DNA from: CAZKCK01 sp964552325
GTDB taxonomy: Bacteria; Bacteroidota; Bacteroidia; Bacteroidales; TTA-H9
Direction: 5' to 3'
DNA length: 16,458 nucleotides
Assembly: GCA_964552325.1 (NCBI GenBank)
Contig: CAZKHA010000066.1
Location: forward strand, 1-16,458
This document shows, one piece after another, positions 1 through 8,364 of the stretch. Positions within the stretch are counted from its first letter, which is position 1; the number at the start of each line of letters is the position of its first letter. Below the pieces are notes generated by a model. It did not search any database and was not told the origin of the DNA. It saw only the letters and a program-made list of their open reading frames with translations. The translations under genes and the position numbers were made by a program.

Positions 1-129
1 AACACATCGCATTTACTATAGGTAAACTCCGGTTTTAGCTCAGTCGCAAGCCTTGAATATAGAATTTTTAGAAGCCCCCTTAAAATAGCCAAGGTAAATC
101 ATCTGCTGAAAAAAATCAAATAGTTTAAG

Positions 130-159
130 TTGTTGATTTGCTGTATATAACTACCTTTG
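130..159 (+). promoter_or_regulatory. Bacteroidota-type promoter of the serine hydrolase gene
   Basis: TTG at 130-132, 19 nt, then TACCTTTG at 152-159. This fits the Bacteroidota primary sigma consensus (TTG near -33, TAnnTTTG near -7). Transcription would start around 164-167, giving a leader of about 12-15 nt before the ATG at 179. The same spacing recurs at the other end of the window (16417-16446, minus strand). Positions 1-129 upstream hold no gene that I can see. Confidence 0.62.
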
Positions 160-178
160 CCCCCAAATACGCGGGTAT

Positions 179-1708
179 ATGAACCAAAGCACACCTATCA
201 AAAGAGGCATACTGAAAAGAATGGTAATGATTATTGTATTTTCATTGCCTACCTTCATTCATGCCCAAACCTTTTATACTGACCTTGAAGCCACAGCCAC
301 CAACCACCACCTTGTTGGAATGTCGGTAGCAGTGGTTTGCCAAAACGCAGTGTTAGACAGTTACAATTATGGCCTTGCCGACATTGCCCGAAACATCCCC
401 ATAACCGACAGTACCTTTTACCGCATTGCTTCCATTTCAAAATCAGTAACGGCAACGGCCTTAATGGTCCTTTATGAACAAGGCCTTTTTGGGCTCGACG
501 ACGATGTAAGCAACCAACTTGGGTTTGAATTGCGGCACCCCTCGTATCCGAATGTGGCAATCACTTATAGGATGCTGCTTTCACATACTTCATCTATAAT
601 AGATGGGTCGGGCTATAGCTACTTTTTGAGTGCAACCTATGGAAACCCAAATCCACCTACCATTCAAACACTGCTTTTGCCAGGTGGCACTTATTACACT
701 GCTAATACATGGATTGGCCGCTCCCCTGGAACCTATTTTAATTACAGCAATGTAAACTTCGGCATTATTGGCACGCTCATCGAACGCTTATCAGGGCAAC
801 GATTCGACCTTTTTGTACGAGAGCATGTGCTGGTACCTCTTCAGATTGCCGGCAGCTTTAACGTGAACGATTTGCCCAATATTAACAATGTAGCTGTGCT
901 TTATCGCAATGCTCAGCCGCAAGCCGATAATTATCAAGGAATTACACCAACTCCTATTGATTTGTCAGCCTATGTGATTGGAACCAATGGCTTTATATTT
1001 AGTCCTCAAGGTGGACTGCGTATTACAGCAGGTGATTTGTGCAAATTTATGATGATGCATGCTTCTTATGGTGTTTCACCCTATGGTACCGTTCTCGATA
1101 GTTCAACTATTGCCCTGATGCATAGCCCACAATGGACTTACAATGGGACAAATGGCAATAATTACTCTAACCTCTTCAATCAGTGGGGACTTGGGCTACA
1201 ACTTACCACCAACACGCCAATGGGAGACATCGTAATAGATGGCTTGCCGATGACCGGCCATGCTGGCGAGGCTTACGGCCTCATCAGCGATATGTATTTT
1301 GAACACGATAAACTATTCGGGATTGTGTTTATAACCAACGGCTATTACAGTGGTGGCGGCTATCAATACGGTTCTTATAGCGCATTTTACAAACCCGAAG
1401 AAGAGGTTTTTACATCCATTAAAAACCACCCTTACAGTGCTTGTATATACTTAAATGCCCCAGAATTCTCAATAACTCAACGTGACAAATTACTGCAATT
1501 GCAAGAAAATACCCTTGTGCTAGATCAAGGTTTTAGCCCCGATGCTCTCATGCTTAGTGATATTACGGGCAGAATGGTGGCTCAGTACGAACGTCCAACG
1601 AATAAAATAAATCTACCTTCAATCAAACCAGGCATTTACCTTTGGAAGGCCTTAACTAAGTATGGCGCACAACAGGGTAAATTATTCATAAACAAAGCTA
1701 TGCATTAA
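179..1708 (+). CDS. Exported serine hydrolase, beta-lactamase/penicillin-binding-protein fold (class C-like), with a type IX secretion-like C-terminal tail
   Basis: A 509-residue serine hydrolase of the beta-lactamase (class C / D-alanyl-D-alanine carboxypeptidase) family. Residues 15-30 form a signal peptide (hydrophobic stretch ending FIHAQ). A start at Met15 (position 221) would leave a cleaner signal, but the promoter spacing fits 179. The catalytic motifs are in order: S85-I-S-K88 (nucleophile and general base), Y189-S-N191, and H361-A-G363, which replaces the KTG of classical enzymes as in many esterase or peptidase members. Residues about 430-509 match the shape of a type IX secretion sorting domain (DITGRMVAQ, NKINLPSIKPGIYLW, GKLFI) but lack the usual YPNP opening. 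It probably acts in the periplasm or at the cell surface on a peptide or ester substrate. The substrate cannot be predicted, and resistance activity is not implied. Confidence 0.88.
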   Translation: MNQSTPIKRGILKRMVMIIVFSLPTFIHAQTFYTDLEATATNHHLVGMSVAVVCQNAVLDSYNYGLADIARNIPITDSTFYRIASISKSVTATALMVLYEQGLFGLDDDVSNQLGFELRHPSYPNVAITYRMLLSHTSSIIDGSGYSYFLSATYGNPNPPTIQTLLLPGGTYYTANTWIGRSPGTYFNYSNVNFGIIGTLIERLSGQRFDLFVREHVLVPLQIAGSFNVNDLPNINNVAVLYRNAQPQADNYQGITPTPIDLSAYVIGTNGFIFSPQGGLRITAGDLCKFMMMHASYGVSPYGTVLDSSTIALMHSPQWTYNGTNGNNYSNLFNQWGLGLQLTTNTPMGDIVIDGLPMTGHAGEAYGLISDMYFEHDKLFGIVFITNGYYSGGGYQYGSYSAFYKPEEEVFTSIKNHPYSACIYLNAPEFSITQRDKLLQLQENTLVLDQGFSPDALMLSDITGRMVAQYERPTNKINLPSIKPGIYLWKALTKYGAQQGKLFINKAMH

Positions 1709-1710
1709 CC

Positions 1711-1740
1711 GGCATCCAAAAATGCCCTCATCGCTTTTTT
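1711..1740 (+). terminator. Possible weak terminator after the serine hydrolase gene
   Basis: GGCAT (1711-1715), loop CCAAAA, ATGCC (1722-1726), then eight bases and a run of six T at 1735-1740. The stem is only 5 bp and the T run is not adjacent to it, so this is a weak candidate. Its place, 2 nt after the stop codon and before a new promoter, is what makes it plausible. Confidence 0.25.
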
Positions 1741-1748
1741 AAAGCCGA

Positions 1749-1774
1749 TTGCCCGCCATAAATGATTATTTTTG
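1749..1774 (+). promoter_or_regulatory. Possible promoter of the transglycosylase-uvrA-kinase cluster
   Basis: TATTTTTG at 1767-1774 is a full match to the Bacteroidota -7 element TAnnTTTG. The nearest upstream TTG (1749-1751) is 15 nt away, short of the 19 nt seen in the two better promoters of this window, so the -33 part is doubtful. If it is real, transcription starts near 1781, inside the in-frame 5' extension of the next gene. That supports the ATG at 1834 as the true start. Confidence 0.35.
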
Positions 1775-1833
1775 CAGGTTCAATAAACTGTAACAATTCT
1801 GCGTTGTTACCTTTTTCTAACAAATACCTTGGC

Positions 1834-2844
1834 ATGACCCGCAATCGAAAAGTTGTATATATTTCATTATCCGTAGTTTTGATTATTTTTTCTGGTGTAT
1901 TCCTCTTCCGTTTCACGGTTTCTGACGCTGATCAAGAGAATATCCGTTCCGATTTTTCGGAGCTTTCGGGCTTTAAGGCCGTATCACCACCTATTCCGCG
2001 CAAGCTTGATTTTGCAGGCGAAAGCGTGCCGCTCAACCTGTTTTATGTACGTGAGGCCCTCGACCGTGAGCTAAGTGTAAACACATATTGGCACTCGCAG
2101 TCGCTGTTGTTGTTCAAACGCGCCAATCGCCATCTTCCGGTTGTTGAATCCATCTTAAAAAAGCACCAAATACCCGACGACTTTAAGTATGTTGTTTTGG
2201 TTGAAAGTGGTTTTCAGCATGTGGTATCTTCGGCAGGGGCTGCTGGTTACTGGCAATTTATGCTTGATACCGCCAAAGAATATGGACTAGAGGTTAACGA
2301 CCAGGTTGATGAGCGCTACCACCTTGAAAAAGCATCGGAAGCAGCTTGCAAATACTTGCTGAAATCGCATGATAAATATGGTTCATGGACGTTGGTGGCA
2401 GCTGCATTTAACGGGGGCCAAGGCCGCATGGACAAACTGGTGAAGCGCCAAAAGACCAACAACTATTACGAGATGTTCATGAACCAAGAAACTTCGCGCT
2501 ATGTATTCCGTATTTTAGCGTTAAAACTTATTTTTGAACATCCTGAGAAATATGGGTATCAGCTAAAACCCGAAGATCTATATCCGAGCATTCCCCAAAA
2601 ACGTTTAACCGTAACCGAAAGCATACCTAATTTGGTGGAGTTTGCTCGCGAAAAAAACGTGAGTTATCGTATGTTGCGTGAATTGAACCCTTGGCTTGCC
2701 GATACCTTTTTGCCCGTAAAACCAGGGAAATCATATCGCTTGGTGTTGCCAACCGGAAAGTTTGATGATTATGACGCCTTGATACGCGATGAGGTAAATG
2801 GCACTACCCCATCACAAACAGAAACAGAACGTGAGAAAGACTGA
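1834..2844 (+). CDS. Membrane-anchored lytic transglycosylase, SLT/MltD-like (glycoside hydrolase family 23)
   Basis: A 336-residue murein lytic transglycosylase that would cleave peptidoglycan glycan strands with formation of 1,6-anhydro-muramic acid. Residues 7-27 are a single hydrophobic anchor with no clear cleavage site. The SLT domain spans about 100-240: catalytic Glu124 in VLVESGF, the GAAGYWQFM block at 135-143, and AAFNGGQGRM at 190-199. Residues 259-306 (TESIPNLVEFAREKNVS, LRELNPWL, YRLVLP) resemble a degenerate LysM-type wall-binding module. The frame is open from 1762, but those 24 extra codons precede no membrane logic and contain a likely promoter, so the ATG at 1834 is chosen. 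The 3' end overlaps the uvrA reading frame, so the two are probably co-transcribed. Confidence 0.87.
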   Translation: MTRNRKVVYISLSVVLIIFSGVFLFRFTVSDADQENIRSDFSELSGFKAVSPPIPRKLDFAGESVPLNLFYVREALDRELSVNTYWHSQSLLLFKRANRHLPVVESILKKHQIPDDFKYVVLVESGFQHVVSSAGAAGYWQFMLDTAKEYGLEVNDQVDERYHLEKASEAACKYLLKSHDKYGSWTLVAAAFNGGQGRMDKLVKRQKTNNYYEMFMNQETSRYVFRILALKLIFEHPEKYGYQLKPEDLYPSIPQKRLTVTESIPNLVEFAREKNVSYRMLRELNPWLADTFLPVKPGKSYRLVLPTGKFDDYDALIRDEVNGTTPSQTETEREKD

Positions 2845-5698
2845 TCAAGAGACAGGCTCGATACCTGTTACCGAATTCTTTTCACCCGAAACCCATCTCG
2901 AAGTGTATGGAGCAAGGGTACATAACCTCAAAAACCTCAACATAACTATTCCACGCAACAAACTGGTGGTTATTACGGGTTTAAGTGGTAGTGGCAAGTC
3001 ATCGTTGGCTTTCGATACCATTTATGCTGAAGGCCAGCGCCGCTATATGGAAACTTTTTCGGCATATGCGCGTCAGTTTATTGGCAACCTCGAGCGCCCC
3101 GATGTGGATAAGATAACTGGCCTAAGCCCTGTGATTTCGATTGAACAGAAGACCACCGGCACCAACCCCCGTTCAACAGTAGGAACCATTACCGAGATTT
3201 ATGATTTCCTGCGTTTATTGTATGCGCGTGTGGCCGATGCATATTCCTATACTTCAGGCGAAAAGATGGTGCGCTTTTCGGAGAAACGGATTATAGAATT
3301 GATAATAGAGCAGTTTGATAGCCAAAAAATCACCTTGCTATCACCTATTGTAAAAGGCAGAAAAGGACACTACCGTGAGTTGTTCGACCAACTGCGAAAG
3401 CAAGGCTTCTCACGCGTAAGGGTTGATGGGGAAGTGCTGGACTTATCGGATGTTGTGCAACTCGATCGTTATAAAATACATGATATCGAATTGGTGATTG
3501 ACCGCATAAAAGTGGCAGAGTCAGTTTTAGCACGTATCACCCAATCAGTACAAATAGCTTTAAAGCAAGGCCGTGGCATTATGATGGTTTTGCATGAGGA
3601 AAGCGAACAATTGCGTCATTTCAGCCGAAACCTGATGTGCCCTGTTACCGGCATTGCCTACGACGAGCCCGAACCCAACACCTTCTCGTTTAACTCGCCA
3701 TACGGTGCCTGCCCCAAATGCAACGGACTAGGAAAGATAAGTGAAATAGACCTTACCAAAGTGTTTCCCGACCCCACCAAATCGCTGCGAAAAGGCGGCA
3801 TTGCGCCCGTGGGAGAATACAAGAACAACTGGATTTTTAATCAACTTGAAGGTATTGGCATCCGCTATGGTTTTAACCTGGATACGCCGGTGGGCGAAAT
3901 TAACGACGAAGCCATCAACACGATTCTGTATGGCAGCAACGATGGCTATAAAATCAAGAAAGAATACAACGGCATAATAAGCACTTACACCCTTAATTTT
4001 GAGGGTATTGTAAATTTCATCCTTAGCCAATTTGAAGAATCGAGTTCGGCCAGCATAAAGAAGTGGGTGAGCGGTTTTTTAAATAAGATTACCTGCCCCG
4101 AATGCGAAGGTGCGAGGCTTAAAAAAGAATCCTTGCATTTCAAGATTGGCAATCGCAACATTTCGGAACTCTCAAATTTAGATTTGTTAGAGCTCAAAGA
4201 TTGGTTTACCCAGGTTAACACACACCTTGATGCTAAACAGCAATCAATTGCTTATGAAATTGTTCGTGAGATACAATCGCGCATTGATTTCTTGCTTGGC
4301 GTGGGGCTCGATTATCTTACGCTCGATCGCCCAGCACGCAGCTTATCGGGTGGTGAGAGCCAACGCATTCGCCTGGCAACCCAAATTGGCTCGCAACTGG
4401 TAGGCGTGCTGTATATACTTGATGAGCCCAGCATCGGTCTGCATCAACGCGACAACCACAGGCTTATCAAAGCCCTGCAAGATCTGCGCGATATTGGCAA
4501 CTCGGTGTTGGTGGTAGAACACGACAAAGACATGATTGTTTCGGCAGATTACGTGGTTGACATTGGCCCAGGGGCCGGCGTGCATGGTGGGAAAGTGGTA
4601 GCACAGGGACCTCCTGCAGAATTGCTTAAGTGCCATTCGCTTACCTGCCAATACCTCAATGGCGAAAAACAGATTCAACTACCCTCCGCACTGCGCAATG
4701 GCAATGGCAAAACCTTGGTGCTAAAAGGTGCCAAAGGCAACAACCTTAAAAATGTGGACCTTGAATTGCCCCTCGGAAAGTTTATTTGTATTACCGGTGT
4801 TTCGGGTAGTGGAAAAAGTTCGCTCATAAACGAAACCTTGTATCCTATCCTAAGCCAACTTTTTTATCGCTCTGAACAGAAGCCGCTGCCCTACGAATCG
4901 GTAGATGGGCTAAAAGAAATAGATAAAGTAATCGAAATAGACCAATCGCCCATAGGGCGCACACCGCGTTCAAACCCAGCTACCTACACCAAAGTATTTG
5001 ATGAAATTAGGCAACTGTTTGCCAGCTTGCCCGAATCAAAAATCAGGGGCTACTTACCTGGACGATTTTCGTTTAATGTGAAAGGTGGCCGCTGTGAAAC
5101 TTGTGGCGGAGCAGGTATTAAAGTGATAGAAATGAACTTTTTGCCCGATGTGATGGTTCCCTGCGAAGATTGCTCCGGAAAACGCTATAACCGCGAGACC
5201 TTGGAAGTGCGCTATAAAGGCAAATCCATCAACGATGTGCTAAACATGACCATTGAGATAGCCCTGGAATTTTTTGAAAACATTCCCTCAATCTTGCAGA
5301 AAATAAGAACACTGCACGATGTTGGCCTCGATTACATCACATTAGGTCAACAGTCGACCACGCTATCGGGCGGCGAAGCACAACGCGTAAAACTTGCGTC
5401 AGAGCTTTCGAAGCGTGACACAGGCAAAACATTGTATATACTTGACGAGCCTACCACAGGACTGCATTTTGAAGATGTAAAAGTGCTGCTCGATGTGCTC
5501 AATCGCTTGGCCGATAAAGGGAACACCATCCTAGTGATTGAACATAACCTTGAAGTGATAAAGGTAGCTGACCATGTAATAGATTTAGGACCCGAAGGCG
5601 GGGAGCGTGGTGGACACATTATTGCCACCGGAACCCCAAAAGAGGTGTCACGAATGCAGGGCAGCTATACCGGGTATTATTTAAAAGAGTTTTTTTAA
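2798..5698 (+). CDS. uvrA: Excinuclease ABC subunit A (UvrA)
   Basis: A 966-residue UvrA, the damage-sensing ATPase dimer of nucleotide excision repair that loads UvrB onto damaged DNA. It has two ABC modules: Walker A 61-69 (GLSGSGKSS) with signature LSGGE 516-520 and Walker B 538-544 (LYILDEP), then Walker A 667-675 (GVSGSGKSS) with signature 855-860 and Walker B 879-885. The C-terminal zinc module is complete (C766-x2-C769-x19-C789-x2-C792). An intermediate CPEC pair is at 433-436. The N-terminal zinc site has C281, C305 and C308 but Thr284 in the place of the fourth Cys. The ATG at 2798 overlaps the transglycosylase gene by 47 nt. An in-frame GTG at 2831 (residue 12) would cut the overlap to 14 nt and is an equally good start. 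The nucleoside kinase follows 2 nt after the stop. Confidence 0.97.
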   Translation: MALPHHKQKQNVRKTDQETGSIPVTEFFSPETHLEVYGARVHNLKNLNITIPRNKLVVITGLSGSGKSSLAFDTIYAEGQRRYMETFSAYARQFIGNLERPDVDKITGLSPVISIEQKTTGTNPRSTVGTITEIYDFLRLLYARVADAYSYTSGEKMVRFSEKRIIELIIEQFDSQKITLLSPIVKGRKGHYRELFDQLRKQGFSRVRVDGEVLDLSDVVQLDRYKIHDIELVIDRIKVAESVLARITQSVQIALKQGRGIMMVLHEESEQLRHFSRNLMCPVTGIAYDEPEPNTFSFNSPYGACPKCNGLGKISEIDLTKVFPDPTKSLRKGGIAPVGEYKNNWIFNQLEGIGIRYGFNLDTPVGEINDEAINTILYGSNDGYKIKKEYNGIISTYTLNFEGIVNFILSQFEESSSASIKKWVSGFLNKITCPECEGARLKKESLHFKIGNRNISELSNLDLLELKDWFTQVNTHLDAKQQSIAYEIVREIQSRIDFLLGVGLDYLTLDRPARSLSGGESQRIRLATQIGSQLVGVLYILDEPSIGLHQRDNHRLIKALQDLRDIGNSVLVVEHDKDMIVSADYVVDIGPGAGVHGGKVVAQGPPAELLKCHSLTCQYLNGEKQIQLPSALRNGNGKTLVLKGAKGNNLKNVDLELPLGKFICITGVSGSGKSSLINETLYPILSQLFYRSEQKPLPYESVDGLKEIDKVIEIDQSPIGRTPRSNPATYTKVFDEIRQLFASLPESKIRGYLPGRFSFNVKGGRCETCGGAGIKVIEMNFLPDVMVPCEDCSGKRYNRETLEVRYKGKSINDVLNMTIEIALEFFENIPSILQKIRTLHDVGLDYITLGQQSTTLSGGEAQRVKLASELSKRDTGKTLYILDEPTTGLHFEDVKVLLDVLNRLADKGNTILVIEHNLEVIKVADHVIDLGPEGGERGGHIIATGTPKEVSRMQGSYTGYYLKEFF

Positions 5699-5700
5699 AC

Positions 5701-7368
5701 ATGATTAATCTAGTAGAAGTTATTTGCCAAAATAATGGGATGCTCAAAGCATATCCTAAAGGCACCACTGTGGGCCAAATTGCCGCCGATATGCAAATCC
5801 AACTCCGGTTTCCGGTACTTGGAGCATTGGTTAACAATAAATTGCGCGAACTTTCGTACGACCTCTACAAGCCGAAGAAAATCGAATTTGTTGATTTTAC
5901 CACACAAACAGGCTACCGTATGTATGCGCGTTCAGCTGCCTTTATCTTGTACAAAGCAGTTAAGGAGTTGTTTCCACAAGCCAAATTACGCATCGAACAT
6001 TCGGTTTCAAATGGGGCGTATTGCGAATTGGATGATTTGGGCGATTGCATTTCGGATGCAGATGTTCTTGCCCTAAAACAAAAGATGACGGAGATAATAG
6101 CTCAGGACATACCATTTACACGTGTTGAAAAGCTGACCGAGGAGGTGATTCAGATGTTTGACCATCCGGAGCATGCCGAGAAAGTGACCCTTTTCAAATA
6201 CCGTGAACAGCTATACAGTTCGGTATATGGCTTAGGCGATGCGGTAAATTACTTTTATGGATACCTTGTGCCTTCAACAGGCTATGTAACCCAATTCGAT
6301 TTAACAAAATATTTCTGTGGGTTTCTTTTACGTATTCCCGAAAAAAACAGCCCTTGGCAATTGAACGGCTTTAAACGCCAAGATAAACTGTTTAAGGTGT
6401 TTAGGGAGCATAAGAGATGGGCCAATATTTTGGGAGTGAGCTATGTGGGGCAGTTAAACCAAGCAACCAGCCAAAAGCGCGATGCCGATTTAATCAAGAT
6501 TTCGGAGGCCCTGCACGAAAAAAAAATTGCACGTATTGCCGATAAAATTTATAAACGGGAAAAGGATGTACGGGTCATATTGATAGCCGGGCCTTCATCA
6601 AGCGGCAAAACAACGTTTAGCAAACGGCTTTCGGTGCATTTAATGGTGTTGGGCTTACAGCCAGTTCAGATTTCGCTCGACAATTATTTTGTTGACCGAG
6701 AGTTGACACCCCTCGACGAGAAGGGTGATTACAACTTTGAGACCATCAAAGCTTTAGACATAGATTTGTTCAATCAAAACCTCCAAGATCTTATAGCCGG
6801 GAAGGAAACCTACTTGCCGAAATTTGATTTTACAACCGGTAAGCAGACCCGAAAAGATAGCATGATGCAGATGAAGGAAAACCAAATTCTGGTTATTGAA
6901 GGCATACATGGACTTAATCCAGAACTTACTGCATCAATACCTGCTAAGGCTAAGTATGGTATTTTTGTCTCTGCCCTCACTCAAATCTCTATCGATGCTC
7001 AAAACCCCATTCCTTCAACTGATAACAGATTGATTAGGCGTATAGTGCGCGATTACCGATTCCGGAATTATAGCGCTCTTGACACCCTTGCTCGTTGGGA
7101 TAGCGTGCGTAAAGGCGAAGAACATTATATCTTTCCTTACCAAGAAAACGCCGACTCTATGTTCAATTCAGCTTTGCTATACGAATTGGCAGTGCTGAAA
7201 ACGTTTGCCGAGCCCATTATCAAGGCTGTTCCCGAAACCAGGCCCGAATATGCCGAAGCTCAGCGTTTGCTGAAGTTTTTATCGTATCTCAAGCAAATCT
7301 CAGCCCGTGATATTCCTCCCACTTCCATCCTACGGGAATTTTTGGGTGGCTCTAGTTTTGTTTATTGA
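5701..7368 (+). CDS. Nucleoside kinase (uridine kinase-like P-loop domain) with N-terminal TGS and ThrRS editing-like domains
   Basis: A 555-residue fusion of a type known from Bacteroidota and Firmicutes. Residues 1-66 form a TGS domain. Residues about 67-215 match the second additional (editing) domain of threonyl-tRNA synthetase, for example VSNGAYCELD and VPSTGYV. Residues about 285-500 are a uridine kinase/phosphoribulokinase P-loop domain with Walker A GPSSSGKT (297-304), LDNYF (326-330, substrate region) and LVIEGIHGL (397-405, Walker B-like). It should phosphorylate a nucleoside, probably in pyrimidine salvage, in the cytoplasm. Synthetase activity is not expected because the class II catalytic core is absent. 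In the editing-like domain the four key residues are replaced (R77, F81, F185, L189). It starts 2 nt after the uvrA stop with no Shine-Dalgarno site, so it is very likely co-transcribed and perhaps translationally coupled. Confidence 0.9.
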   Translation: MINLVEVICQNNGMLKAYPKGTTVGQIAADMQIQLRFPVLGALVNNKLRELSYDLYKPKKIEFVDFTTQTGYRMYARSAAFILYKAVKELFPQAKLRIEHSVSNGAYCELDDLGDCISDADVLALKQKMTEIIAQDIPFTRVEKLTEEVIQMFDHPEHAEKVTLFKYREQLYSSVYGLGDAVNYFYGYLVPSTGYVTQFDLTKYFCGFLLRIPEKNSPWQLNGFKRQDKLFKVFREHKRWANILGVSYVGQLNQATSQKRDADLIKISEALHEKKIARIADKIYKREKDVRVILIAGPSSSGKTTFSKRLSVHLMVLGLQPVQISLDNYFVDRELTPLDEKGDYNFETIKALDIDLFNQNLQDLIAGKETYLPKFDFTTGKQTRKDSMMQMKENQILVIEGIHGLNPELTASIPAKAKYGIFVSALTQISIDAQNPIPSTDNRLIRRIVRDYRFRNYSALDTLARWDSVRKGEEHYIFPYQENADSMFNSALLYELAVLKTFAEPIIKAVPETRPEYAEAQRLLKFLSYLKQISARDIPPTSILREFLGGSSFVY

Positions 7369-7478
7369 CGGCCTCACCGGATTGGCTGCGCTTACTTACA
7401 AATTGCCAAAAAAATACAGAAAGTGCAACCAAACTTGGACTATAAAACTATTAAATAGTATTGACTAAGTAATTGTTT

Positions 7479-8264
7479 ATGAAATCATATGTGCCCCTTC
7501 AGCTACTTCCAATCGAAAAAGATGGATACCACCTTCATGTAAATGCACTGGTTAACAACCAACTAGCACGTTTGGTGGTGGATACTGGCGCTTCGCATAC
7601 CGTGTTCGACAAAACAAGGGTAATGCGTTTCCTGAATCAGGATGCCATACAAGATTCGGGTTTGCAAGCTAAAGGCCTGGGGGCTGATATCGAAAGCTAC
7701 ATCTTGCATATTGAAACCATCAGGTTTCATAATGCCCTACTCAACGATTACCATGCTGTTTTAGTTGACCTAAGCGACCTCGACAAACTGTTCTCAACCA
7801 TCTTCACAGGAGGTATTGATGGCATTCTGGGAAGCGATATGTTGTATGTGATGAAAACTGTTTTTAATTACAAGAAGCAGAAAATCAAGCTGAATGGCAA
7901 GAAATTGCCGCTTCAGGTATTAACACTTGGCCCCGAAGCCTATCATTACATGATTACAATACAGCTCGAGAACAAGCCAGCCAATTTTATAGTGGATACC
8001 GGTGCGTCAAAAACAGTTTTCAACAAACAACGTTTTTCACAATTTCATGCATATGACCCCGAAGAGCTTTTTCCCAATCAACAGCCTTCGGCTGGTATCC
8101 AAACTGATTTTAATGAATTTACGGCCACTTCATTGTCACAGTTTGCTGTAGGGCAGTTACACGTTGATGATTTTAAGGTGCTGCTGCTCGATCTGCAAAA
8201 CATAAATTATACCTATTCCCTGCTCAACCTTCCACCCATTGATGGGATTTTAGGAAGTGATTTT
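7479..8264 (+). CDS. Retropepsin-like aspartic protease, two tandem domains; 3' end lost in a scaffold gap
   Basis: 262 residues are visible before the N run. Two homologous halves each carry an aspartic-protease active site and a flap/helix motif: D35-T-G-A-S39 with IDGILGSD at 113-120, and D173-T-G-A-S177 with IDGILGSD at 254-261. The repeat offset is about 138-141 residues. Each half resembles one retroviral-type protease subunit, so the chain could fold as an intramolecular pseudo-dimer. There is no signal peptide or membrane segment, so it is probably cytoplasmic. The ATG at 7479 is chosen over an in-frame TTG two codons upstream. By comparison with the first half, about 20-30 residues are missing after DF262. 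The apparent continuation beyond the gap is an out-of-frame shadow of the MATE gene. The substrate is unknown. The 104-nt spacer from the kinase shows no clear promoter or terminator. Confidence 0.8.
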
Positions 8265-8364
8265 NNNNNNNNNNNNNNNNNNNNNNNNNNNNNNNNNNNN
8301 NNNNNNNNNNNNNNNNNNNNNNNNNNNNNNNNNNNNNNNNNNNNNNNNNNNNNNNNNNNNNNNN
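8265..8364. other. Scaffold gap, 100 N
   Basis: Exactly 100 N, a conventional placeholder, so the true length is unknown. It should hold the end of the retropepsin-like gene, the spacer and any promoter for the MATE-SNF2 pair. The first base after the gap is the A of the MATE ATG. Confidence 0.97.

Noticed and set aside
1762..1833. Transglycosylase starting at 1762
   Set aside because: The extra 24 residues would precede the membrane anchor and overlap a likely TATTTTTG promoter element.
2831..2833. GTG at 2831 as the only start of uvrA
   Set aside because: Plausible because it reduces the overlap to 14 nt, but the ATG at 2798 cannot be excluded from sequence alone, so it is recorded as an alternative.
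8257..8364. MATE gene starting upstream of the gap at 8257
   Set aside because: That frame would pass through 100 N and begins inside the retropepsin-like gene. The family-typical N-terminus starts at the ATG at 8365.
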